Positions 13,824 through 19,769 of a stretch of DNA of 19,769 nt are shown piece by piece. The stretch spans positions 1 through 19,769 of the forward strand of contig JALVPS010000052.1 in NCBI GenBank assembly GCA_027031685.1. Reading direction: 5' to 3'. Position numbers and translations under genes: made by a program. The stretch is from Gammaproteobacteria bacterium. GTDB lineage: Bacteria > Pseudomonadota > Gammaproteobacteria > UWMA-0217. Position 1 is the stretch's first letter, and every line of letters starts with the position of its first letter. Under the pieces are notes generated by a model. It worked only from the letters and a program-made list of their open reading frames with translations, had not been told where the DNA came from and searched no databases.

Positions 13824-13898
13824 TGGCTGGGCCGCCAGGATTCGAACCTGGGAATGCCGGGATCAAAACCCGGTGCCTTACCGCTTGGCGACGGCCCA
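13824..13898 (-). tRNA. tRNA-Gln (TTG anticodon)
   Basis: A 75-nt cloverleaf. The acceptor pairs TGGGCCG with CGGCCCA. The anticodon stem-loop is CCGGG-TTTTGAT-CCCGG with anticodon TTG, and the T-arm contains GGTTCGAATCC. The discriminator is G and CCA is encoded. It is very similar to E. coli tRNA-Gln. Its position between ispE and prs is conserved in many gammaproteobacteria. Its first 21 bases are also the last seven codons of ispE, counting the stop. A hairpin with a T-run follows. Confidence 0.95.
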
Positions 13899-14780
13899 AG
13901 AAACAGTGGGTGCGGACAATGCCTCCAGCTCGCGCAGCAGCGGCGAGCGGTCCACGCCGGCGGCCACGAAGCCCTGCCAGCGCGACGGCAGCCGCCGCTG
14001 CACCGCTTCGGCGGCCGCCCGGCTGGGGAAGGTGGCGAACAGGCAACTGCCCGTCCCCGTCAACCGGGTCGGCGCGAAACGCGCCAGCCAGTCGAGGGCT
14101 TCCCGCACCGCCGGGTAGCGCTGTCGCACGAGGGGCTCGAAGACATTTTCCGCACCCGCCGCGAGAAAGTCGCGTATTTTGAGGGGGCGGCAATCGCGTG
14201 TCAATTCCGACGCCGCAAACAGCTCGGCGGTGGCGATGTGCACCGGCGGGCGCACCACCAGATACCAGTCGGGCGGCAGCGACAGCGGCGTGAGCCGCTC
14301 GCCCACCCCCTCCGCCCAGGCGGTGTGGCCGGCCACGAACACCGGCACGTCGGCGCCCAGGGCGCGCCCCAGGGCCAGCAGCTCGTCTTGCGCCAGATGG
14401 CAGCCCCACAGCCGGTCCAGCACGCGCAGCACGGTGGCCGCATCGGAGCTGCCTCCGCCCAGCCCGCCGCCCAGCGGCAGGCGCTTGTCGAGCCAGATGT
14501 CCACGCCCTGGCGCGTGCCGCAGCGGCGCTGCAGGGCCTGCGCCGCGCGCACCACCAGATCCTGCTCGGGCGGCACGCCGGGCACCTCGGTGACGCGCCG
14601 CACGCGGCCGCTGTCGTTGACGGCGAAGGCCAGCCGGTCGCCGTGGTCGAGCAGGCGAAACAGCGTCTGCAGCTCATGATAGCCGTCGGCGCGGCGGCCG
14701 GTGATGTGCAGGAACAGGTTGAGCTTGGCCGGCGCGCTGAAGTGCGGCAGGTCGGACGGCAGCGGACGGGCGCGTTTCAT
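13878..14780 (-). CDS. ispE: 4-diphosphocytidyl-2-C-methyl-D-erythritol kinase
   Basis: A 300-residue GHMP-family kinase of the MEP isoprenoid pathway that phosphorylates CDP-methylerythritol at the 2-hydroxyl. APAKLNLFLHITGRR (16-30) carries Lys19. The ATP-binding GHMP motif is LPLGGGLGGGSSDAATVL (101-118), and LGADVPVFVAG has Asp144 of the active site. Length is typical. The start ATG at 14780 overlaps the lolB stop codon by four bases (ATGA), so translation is coupled. The last residues WAVAKR and the TAA stop are encoded within the 5' part of tRNA-Gln. tRNA processing would therefore cut the message before its stop codon. Confidence 0.96.
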   Translation of the reverse strand: MKRARPLPSDLPHFSAPAKLNLFLHITGRRADGYHELQTLFRLLDHGDRLAFAVNDSGRVRRVTEVPGVPPEQDLVVRAAQALQRRCGTRQGVDIWLDKRLPLGGGLGGGSSDAATVLRVLDRLWGCHLAQDELLALGRALGADVPVFVAGHTAWAEGVGERLTPLSLPPDWYLVVRPPVHIATAELFAASELTRDCRPLKIRDFLAAGAENVFEPLVRQRYPAVREALDWLARFAPTRLTGTGSCLFATFPSRAAAEAVQRRLPSRWQGFVAAGVDRSPLLRELEALSAPTVSWAVAKR

Positions 14781-15379
14781 TCCCAGTGCTTGATGAGCAG
14801 CTTGGCGGAGAAGTCCTTGCGGCGCAGCTTGATGAGCGCCGGGAAGGCCCGCTCGTCGGGCGACAGGTAGCGCGGGATGCGCACCGACCAGCCACCCTGC
14901 TCCAGCCGCACCAGGCGGCCGCCGTCGTCGTATTCCTCACGCCAGGCCGGCAGCTTGGGGTCGGGCAGTCCCTTCACCCAGTACAGCAGACTGCGGATGG
15001 GCAGCGCCCAGCCCAGCTGGGCGCGCATGAGCTGCTCGGCGCTCTGCGCGCGGAAGGTCTTGCCGCGATGGTTGGTGAGGGAGACCTGGCCGCCGTCGCC
15101 GCGCAGCCACGCCACCTGGCGGCCGAGCTGGTCGAACAGGCGGATGTCGAAGCGGTCGCCGTCCTGGCGCCAGACGATGGCCGCCGAGAAGCCCTCCCGG
15201 CCGGTGTGCACGCCCAGCCGGCCGCGGATGGTCCAGGTGCGGATGTCGCCCATGGTGGCGGCGCGCCGCGCGGCGGCCTCGGACGGCCAGCCGGGCGCAG
15301 GGGTGACCGGCGGGGCGGTGGCGCAGCCCGCCAGCAGCAGGGCCGCCAGGGCGACCAGCAGCCAGCGCGCGGGGCTCAT
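14777..15379 (-). CDS. lolB: Outer-membrane lipoprotein receptor LolB
   Basis: A 200-residue protein with an N-terminal lipoprotein signal (hydrophobic WLLVALAALLLAGC, Cys19 lipidated, Ala at +2). It continues with WTIRGRLGVHTGREGFSAAIVW, FDIRLFDQLGRQVAWLRGD and LRAQLGWALPIRSLLYWVKG-like stretches characteristic of LolB. LolB accepts lipoproteins from periplasmic LolA and inserts them into the inner leaflet of the outer membrane. Length matches the family (about 205). Its start overlaps the stop of the TPR lipoprotein gene by four bases, and its stop overlaps ispE by four, forming a tight operon. The lolB-ispE pair is conserved in gammaproteobacteria. Confidence 0.94.
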   Translation of the reverse strand: MSPARWLLVALAALLLAGCATAPPVTPAPGWPSEAAARRAATMGDIRTWTIRGRLGVHTGREGFSAAIVWRQDGDRFDIRLFDQLGRQVAWLRGDGGQVSLTNHRGKTFRAQSAEQLMRAQLGWALPIRSLLYWVKGLPDPKLPAWREEYDDGGRLVRLEQGGWSVRIPRYLSPDERAFPALIKLRRKDFSAKLLIKHWE

Positions 15380-17097
15380 GAGGCCAGCTTCCCGGCCACG
15401 CGCTTCAGGCGCTCGTCATCGGGAAACTCGGCGCGCGCCTTGTCCAGCACCTTTTGCGCCTCCTCGCGCCGGTCCTGGGCCAGCAGCACCTCCACCAGGT
15501 GGTAGGCGATCTCCGGGTCGTACAGCTTGCCCAAGGCCTGGCGCAGGTAGCGCTCGGCCTCCTCGAGGCGCCCCAGCCGGTACAGCACCCAGCCCATGCT
15601 GTCGAGGATGGCCGGGTCGTCGGGGCGGATGGCCAGCGCGCGCTTGATGAGGTCGTAGGCCTCCTGGTAGCGGTTGGTGCGGTCGGCCAGCGTGTAGCCC
15701 AGGGCGTTCAGGGCCGAGGCGTTCTCCGGATCGCGCTTGAGCACAGCGCGCAGGTCGCGCTCCAGCAGGTCGAGGCGGCCGATCTTCTCGGCCACCATGC
15801 CGCGCGCGTACAGCAGGTCGATGCTGTCCGGGTGGAGCTTGAGGTAGCGGTCGTACAGGTTCCAGGCGTCCTGGTAGCGGCCCGCCTCGCGCAGGATCTC
15901 GCCCTCGGTGAGGATGGTGCGGATCTGCACCGCCTCGCTGTCGGTGCCGTTGCGCAGCCGCGCCAGGTGTTCGCGGGCGGCGTCGATCTGGCCCAGCTTG
16001 GCCAGCAGGCGGGCGATGCGCAGCTGGGCGTCCAGCGAGTATTCGCCCTGCTGCAGGCGCGAATACCAGGCGATGGCCTCGTCGTAGTGCTTCTGCGCCT
16101 CGGCGATGCGCCCCAGGTAGTAAGCCGCCTCGTTGCGGCGGTGGGGCGACTCCAGCAGCCGCTCCAGGTTGGCGCGCGCCGCGTCGTAGCGCTTGAGCTC
16201 GATCTGCAGCAGGGCCGTGGCATACACCAGGTCCAAGTCGTCCGGCGCCAGCCGGCGGGCGCGCTGGTAGATGTCCAGGGCGTCCTCGTAACGCTCGGCC
16301 TGCACCAGCATGCGCGCATAGTTGTGCAACAGGGCCACATCGCGCGGGTGCCTGGTCACCATCCGCTTCATGTCGCGCAGCGCCTCGTCCACCCTGCCGC
16401 TGGCCAGCAGGATGCGGTCGCGCAGGATGCGCGCCGCCTGATCGTCTGGCGCCAGGCGCAGCGCCTCGTCGACGGCCGCCAGGGCGTCGTCCAGCCGCTC
16501 GGCGCGGAAGGCCACCTCGGCGTACGCCTTGTGCGCGAAGCTCACCTGCGGGTAGCGCGTCCGCAGCCGGCCCAGCACGGCCAGCGCCTCGTCGGTGAGC
16601 GATTTGCGGGCGAACAGCAGGCTGAGCTGGGCGAAGGCGGTTTCCTTGTCGTCGCTGGCGTCGATGAAGCGGATGAAGTGCTCGGTGGCCTCGGACGGCC
16701 GGTGCTGCATCATGAGCAGCAGACCGGCGGTCTGGTGCGCCTCCATATTGTCGGGGTCCAGCGCCAGCCAGCGCTCGGTGGCCACCAGGGCCCGCTTGTA
16801 GTCCTTGCGGTACAGCGCCACGCGCGCCGCTTGCTCGGCCACCCGCGGATCGTCCGACTCGCGCGCCGCGCGCAGGTAGTATTCGGTGGCCAGCGACAGG
16901 TCGCCGCTGCGCCCGGCCAGCTCCGCCACCAGCAGGTCGTAGAACAGCTCGGCCCGTTCCCTGGTCGCCGGATCGAGCGGGATCTGCGCGAAGCGCACCT
17001 CCGGCTCCAGCGCCGCGCCCTGCCCCGGCAGGCCGGCGCAGCCCGCCAGCTGCAGTACGGCCAGCAGCGCCGGCCCCGTCAACCATCGTGTGTTCAT
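15376..17097 (-). CDS. TPR-repeat outer-membrane lipoprotein
   Basis: A 573-residue protein that starts with a lipoprotein signal (MNTRWLTGPALLAVLQLAGC, Cys20, Ala at +2, so outer-membrane sorting). The rest is almost all tetratricopeptide repeats. Clear units are near EAHQTAGLLLMMQHRPSEAT, LHNYARMLVQAERYEDALDI and LNALGYTLADRTNRYQEAYD, then LDSMGWVLYRLGRLEEAERY and AYHLVEVLLAQDRREEAQKV. Such repeats bind partner proteins; no enzyme domain is seen. I chose ATG 17097 because GAGGGA lies five bases before it and the lipoprotein signal then begins correctly; an earlier in-frame start at 17133 spoils the signal peptide. It heads the operon with lolB and ispE and diverges from hemA. This location next to lolB is common in gammaproteobacteria, but the exact function is not established; a scaffold for envelope assembly is inference. 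Confidence 0.88.
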   Translation of the reverse strand: MNTRWLTGPALLAVLQLAGCAGLPGQGAALEPEVRFAQIPLDPATRERAELFYDLLVAELAGRSGDLSLATEYYLRAARESDDPRVAEQAARVALYRKDYKRALVATERWLALDPDNMEAHQTAGLLLMMQHRPSEATEHFIRFIDASDDKETAFAQLSLLFARKSLTDEALAVLGRLRTRYPQVSFAHKAYAEVAFRAERLDDALAAVDEALRLAPDDQAARILRDRILLASGRVDEALRDMKRMVTRHPRDVALLHNYARMLVQAERYEDALDIYQRARRLAPDDLDLVYATALLQIELKRYDAARANLERLLESPHRRNEAAYYLGRIAEAQKHYDEAIAWYSRLQQGEYSLDAQLRIARLLAKLGQIDAAREHLARLRNGTDSEAVQIRTILTEGEILREAGRYQDAWNLYDRYLKLHPDSIDLLYARGMVAEKIGRLDLLERDLRAVLKRDPENASALNALGYTLADRTNRYQEAYDLIKRALAIRPDDPAILDSMGWVLYRLGRLEEAERYLRQALGKLYDPEIAYHLVEVLLAQDRREEAQKVLDKARAEFPDDERLKRVAGKLAS

Positions 17098-17102
17098 CGG
17101 CG

Positions 17103-17108
17103 TCCCTC
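17103..17108 (-). promoter_or_regulatory. Shine-Dalgarno fixing the TPR lipoprotein start
   Basis: GAGGGA on the minus strand, five bases before ATG 17097. It supports this start over the upstream in-frame codon at 17133. Confidence 0.65.
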
Positions 17109-17163
17109 GGATGCCCGCCCAGCGCGGGGGCACCAGTGTACTGTGATTCGGCGAAGGTCCGCG

Positions 17164-17169
17164 ATTATA
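17164..17169 (-). promoter_or_regulatory. -10 element for the TPR lipoprotein-lolB-ispE operon
   Basis: A perfect TATAAT on the minus strand, about 67 bases before the TPR gene start. No recognisable -35 hexamer lies 17 bases upstream (GC-rich GCGGGG), so an activator or another sigma-70 contact may be needed. Confidence 0.5.
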
Positions 17170-17236
17170 CCGGCTTCACGGCTCCGCCCCGCGCTGCGAT
17201 GGGCAGGATGCCAAGCAGCGCACGCTGCGCGCTCGC

Positions 17237-17265
17237 TTGTATTGGGGCAGGCCTTGCCGCAGAAT
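17237..17265 (+). promoter_or_regulatory. hemA: Weak candidate promoter for hemA
   Basis: TTGTAT (17237-17242), 17 bases, then CAGAAT (17260-17265). The match to consensus is modest (7 of 12). If used, the start near 17272 gives a leader of about 115 bases that contains the tandem palindromes. Confidence 0.25.
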
Positions 17266-17290
17266 TCCGCCTCTTCGAGGCTGCGGCGCG

Positions 17291-17330
17291 CGGGGCATGG
17301 ACGGTCCATCCGGGGCATGGACGGTCCATC
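17291..17330. repeat. Two exact tandem 20-bp copies of a palindrome upstream of hemA
   Basis: The unit CGGGGCATGGACGGTCCATC occurs at 17291-17310 and again, without a gap, at 17311-17330. Each contains the odd-length inverted repeat ATGGAC-G-GTCCAT (17297-17309 and 17317-17329). The copies are about two helical turns apart, so dimers would bind the same DNA face. In RNA, GTCCAT of copy one can pair with ATGGAC of copy two around a 7-base loop. It lies 56 bp before the hemA start. Confidence 0.85.
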
Positions 17331-17386
17331 GCCGCCTCGAGCCGAATCCCTGTCGCCGGCCACCCTCCGATCCCCACTGAAACCGC

Positions 17387-18655
17387 ATGTCCTTGCTCAC
17401 CATCGGCATCAACCATCACACCGCTCCGGTGGAGATCCGGGAAAAGGTGAGCTTCGCCCCCGACCGCATCGGGGACACCCTGGCCACGCTGCGGTCCCTG
17501 CCGGGGGTGAAGGAGGCGCTGGTGCTCTCCACCTGCAACCGCACCGAGATCACCTGCTGGCACGAGGGCGAGGAGGCGCCGGTGGCGCTGCCGCGCTGGC
17601 TGGCCGAGAGCCAGGGCCTTCCCCACGCCACGCTGGCACCTTATCTATATGCGCATCACGGGCGCGAAGCGGTGCGCCACACGCTGCGCGTGGCCTGCGG
17701 GCTGGACTCGCTGGTGCTGGGCGAGCCACAGATCCTCGGCCAGCTCAAGGCCGCCTACCAGCAGGCCCTGCAGCACCACAGCGTGGGCCGCTACCTGAGC
17801 CGTCTCTACCAACACGCCTTCGCCACCGCCAAGCAGGTGCGCACCGAGACGGCCATCGGCGCCAGCGCCGTGTCGGTGGCCTTCGCCGCCGTCAGCCTGG
17901 CGCGCCACATCTTCGGCGACCTGCGCCCGCACACCGCCCTGCTCATCGGCGCCGGCGAGACCATCGAACTCACCGCGCGCCACCTGGCCGGCCAGCACAT
18001 TGGCGCCATGATCGTCGCCAACCGCACGGTGGAACGGGCCGAGCGGCTGGCCGAGCAGTTCCGCGCCACACCGGTGTGCCTGGACGCGCTGGGCGAGGTA
18101 CTGCCGAAGGCGGACATCGTCATTTCCTCCACCGCCGCACCACTGCCCATCCTCGGCAAGGGGGCCGTGGAGCGGGCCTTGAAGATCCGCAAGCACCGCC
18201 CCATCTTCATGGTCGACATCGCCGTGCCGCGCGACATCGAGCCGGAGGTGGGCACCCTCGACGACGTGTACCTGTACACGGTGGACGACCTAGAGGACGT
18301 CATCGAGGAGAACCGCCGCTCGCGCCAGCAGGCTGCCGCCCAGGCGGAGGAGCTGGTGGACGTGCAGGTGGAGGCGTTCATGGGCTGGCTCAATGGCCAG
18401 GACGCGGTGCACACCATCCGCGCCTACCGCGAGAAGGGCCAGCGCCTGAGCGCCGAGGTGGCCGCCCAGGCCCGCCGTCTGCACGCGCGCGGCAAGGACC
18501 CCGAGGCCATCATCGACTATCTGACCCACACCCTCACCAACAAGCTCCTGCACGACGCCACCAGCACCCTCAACCAGGCCGCCCGCGAAGGCCGCCAGGA
18601 CCTGATCGAGGCGGCGCGCGTGCTGTTCCGGCTCGACGAGCGCGACGACAGCTGA
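17387..18655 (+). CDS. hemA: Glutamyl-tRNA reductase
   Basis: A 422-residue enzyme. It reduces glutamyl-tRNA(Glu) with NADPH to glutamate-1-semialdehyde, the first committed step of C5-pathway tetrapyrrole (heme, siroheme, possibly bacteriochlorophyll) synthesis. Catalytic Cys50 lies in LSTCNRTE. GLDSLVLGEPQI (105-116) and the NADPH-binding LLIGAGET (185-192) are intact, as is the C-terminal dimerisation domain. Length matches E. coli HemA (418). The start ATG at 17387 has no clear Shine-Dalgarno (CACTGAAACCGC precedes it), which together with the palindromic leader suggests regulated or weak initiation. prfA follows after seven bases, the conserved gammaproteobacterial order hemA-prfA-prmC. 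The gene diverges from the TPR-lolB-ispE operon. Confidence 0.97.
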   Translation: MSLLTIGINHHTAPVEIREKVSFAPDRIGDTLATLRSLPGVKEALVLSTCNRTEITCWHEGEEAPVALPRWLAESQGLPHATLAPYLYAHHGREAVRHTLRVACGLDSLVLGEPQILGQLKAAYQQALQHHSVGRYLSRLYQHAFATAKQVRTETAIGASAVSVAFAAVSLARHIFGDLRPHTALLIGAGETIELTARHLAGQHIGAMIVANRTVERAERLAEQFRATPVCLDALGEVLPKADIVISSTAAPLPILGKGAVERALKIRKHRPIFMVDIAVPRDIEPEVGTLDDVYLYTVDDLEDVIEENRRSRQQAAAQAEELVDVQVEAFMGWLNGQDAVHTIRAYREKGQRLSAEVAAQARRLHARGKDPEAIIDYLTHTLTNKLLHDATSTLNQAAREGRQDLIEAARVLFRLDERDDS

Positions 18656-18662
18656 CCGAACC

Positions 18663-19754
18663 TTGAAAGCCTCCATCGCCCGCAAACTGGAAGACCTGCG
18701 CGAGCGCCACGCCGAGCTGAGCGCCCTGCTGGCCGATCCCGAAGTGATCGCCGACCAGGCCCGCTTCCGCGCCCTCTCGCAGGAATACAGCCAGCTGGAG
18801 CCGGTGGTACAGGCCTGGGACGCCCACCGCCGCGCCGAGCGGGACCTGGCCGGGGCGCGCGACATGCTGGCCGAGGACGACCCGGAGCTGCGCGCCCTGG
18901 CGCAGGACGAGATCCGCGGCCTGGAGGCGCGCCTGGCGGCCCTGGAGGACGAGCTGCAGCGCCACCTGCTGCCCAGGGACCCGCACGATGCGCGCAACGT
19001 GTTCCTGGAGATCCGCGCCGGCACCGGCGGCGACGAGGCGGCCCTGTTCGCCGGCGATCTGTTCCGCCTCTACAGCCGCTACGCCGAGCGCCACGGCTGG
19101 CGGGTGGAGGTGCTCAGCGCCAGCGAGGGCGAGCAGGGCGGCTACAAGGAGATTATCTGCCGCGTCATCGGCCAGGGCGCCTACTCGCGCCTCAAGTTCG
19201 AGTCCGGCGCGCACCGCGTGCAGCGCGTGCCGGAGACCGAGTCGCAGGGGCGCATCCACACCTCCGCGGCCACCGTGGCCATTCTGCCCGAGGTGGACGA
19301 GGTGGAGGCGGTGGACATCAACCCCGCCGACCTGCGCGTGGACACCTTCCGCGCCTCTGGCGCCGGCGGCCAGCACGTCAACAAGACCGACTCTGCCGTG
19401 CGCCTCACCCACCTGCCCACCGGCATCGTGGTGGAGTGCCAGGACGAGCGCTCGCAGCACAAGAACCGCGCCCGCGCCATGGCCCTGCTGCAGGCCCGCC
19501 TGCTGGAGGCCGAGCGCAGCCGCCAGCAGGCCGCCGAATCGGCCCTGCGGCGCAGCCTGGTGGGCAGCGGCGATCGCTCCGAGCGCATCCGCACCTACAA
19601 CTTCCCCCAAGGGCGGGTCACCGACCACCGCATCAACCTCACCCTCTACAAGCTGGACGAGATCCTGGCCGGCGACCTGGATCTGGTGATCGAACCCCTG
19701 CTCAACGAGTACCAGGCCGAGCAGCTGGCCGCCCTGGCCCGGGAAGAGGCCTGA
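18663..19754 (+). CDS. prfA: Peptide chain release factor 1
   Basis: A 363-residue class I release factor, recognising UAA and UAG. The codon-recognition tripeptide is PET (190-192, in RVPETESQGRIHTSA), fitting the PxT of RF1 rather than SPF of RF2. The catalytic GGQ is at 235-237 in SGAGGQHVNKTDSAVRL. The N-terminal coiled domain begins MKASIARKLEDLRERHAEL. The start codon is TTG at 18663, seven bases after the hemA stop, with no clear Shine-Dalgarno, so coupling to hemA translation is likely. The window ends 15 bases after the stop. A GTG at 19765 could be the first codon of prmC, the methyltransferase that modifies the GGQ glutamine, but too little is visible to call it. Confidence 0.97.
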   Translation: MKASIARKLEDLRERHAELSALLADPEVIADQARFRALSQEYSQLEPVVQAWDAHRRAERDLAGARDMLAEDDPELRALAQDEIRGLEARLAALEDELQRHLLPRDPHDARNVFLEIRAGTGGDEAALFAGDLFRLYSRYAERHGWRVEVLSASEGEQGGYKEIICRVIGQGAYSRLKFESGAHRVQRVPETESQGRIHTSAATVAILPEVDEVEAVDINPADLRVDTFRASGAGGQHVNKTDSAVRLTHLPTGIVVECQDERSQHKNRARAMALLQARLLEAERSRQQAAESALRRSLVGSGDRSERIRTYNFPQGRVTDHRINLTLYKLDEILAGDLDLVIEPLLNEYQAEQLAALAREEA

Positions 19755-19769
19755 CCGAGCCCCCGTGAG

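Noticed and set aside
15454..18666. Plus-strand open frame of 1070 codons
   Set aside because: It runs antisense to the TPR gene and then out of frame through hemA. Both are unmistakable genes, so this is a chance open frame.
19765..19769. Start of prmC
   Set aside because: The order hemA-prfA-prmC makes it likely, but only five bases are in the window, so it cannot be supported from sequence.
1..19769. CRISPR array, prophage or toxin-antitoxin module
   Set aside because: No spaced repeats of the right length, no phage structural genes and no paired small genes were found on either strand.

Overview
The window is GC-rich (roughly two thirds G+C or more by eye) chromosomal DNA of a gammaproteobacterium. 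The order hemA-prfA, divergent TPR lipoprotein-lolB-ispE, tRNA-Gln, prs, pth, ychF, plus glnE next to ilvE, is a classic gammaproteobacterial housekeeping arrangement. The base composition and the pilus and kinase genes would fit a Chromatiales/Ectothiorhodospiraceae-like lineage, but that placement is inference from gene content. There is no phage, CRISPR array or complete insertion sequence.

Layout. (1) 1-3074, minus: the start of ilvE, preceded by complete glnE (nitrogen regulation by adenylylation of glutamine synthetase). (2) 3185-4312, plus: a lone (alpha/alpha)-toroid protein of the VpsJ-like, polysaccharide-associated type. (3) 4372-8883, minus: a compact three-gene unit. A soluble HEAT-repeat protein fused to a Ser/Thr kinase is followed by two different PilT/PilU-family pilus retraction ATPases. 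(4) 9104-9180: elongator tRNA-Met on the minus strand with its own promoter, beside a small pair of direct repeats that looks like a mobile-element end. (5) 9326-10639, minus: a VpsR-like enhancer-binding-protein relative with no GAFTGA loop, preceded by about 400 bp without a credible gene. (6) 11036-13757, minus: ychF, pth and prs, with no rplY in its usual place. (7) 13824-17097, minus: tRNA-Gln, ispE, lolB and a TPR lipoprotein. Their ends overlap, and the ispE stop codon lies inside tRNA-Gln. (8) 17387-19754, plus: hemA and prfA, diverging from the TPR gene across a leader that carries two exact tandem 20-bp copies of a palindrome.

How it fits together. The blocks at both ends are housekeeping: glutamine and branched-chain amino acid metabolism, tetrapyrrole start and translation termination, lipoprotein sorting, isoprenoid and PRPP synthesis, peptidyl-tRNA recycling. 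The accessory part is about 3.1-10.7 kb. It brings together a polysaccharide-type enzyme, a putative kinase-regulated pair of pilus motors and a VpsR-type regulator. This resembles a surface-motility/biofilm locus. The kinase plus twin-motor unit is the best candidate here for an under-described system. Everything from 17.1 kb down to 4.4 kb is on the minus strand.
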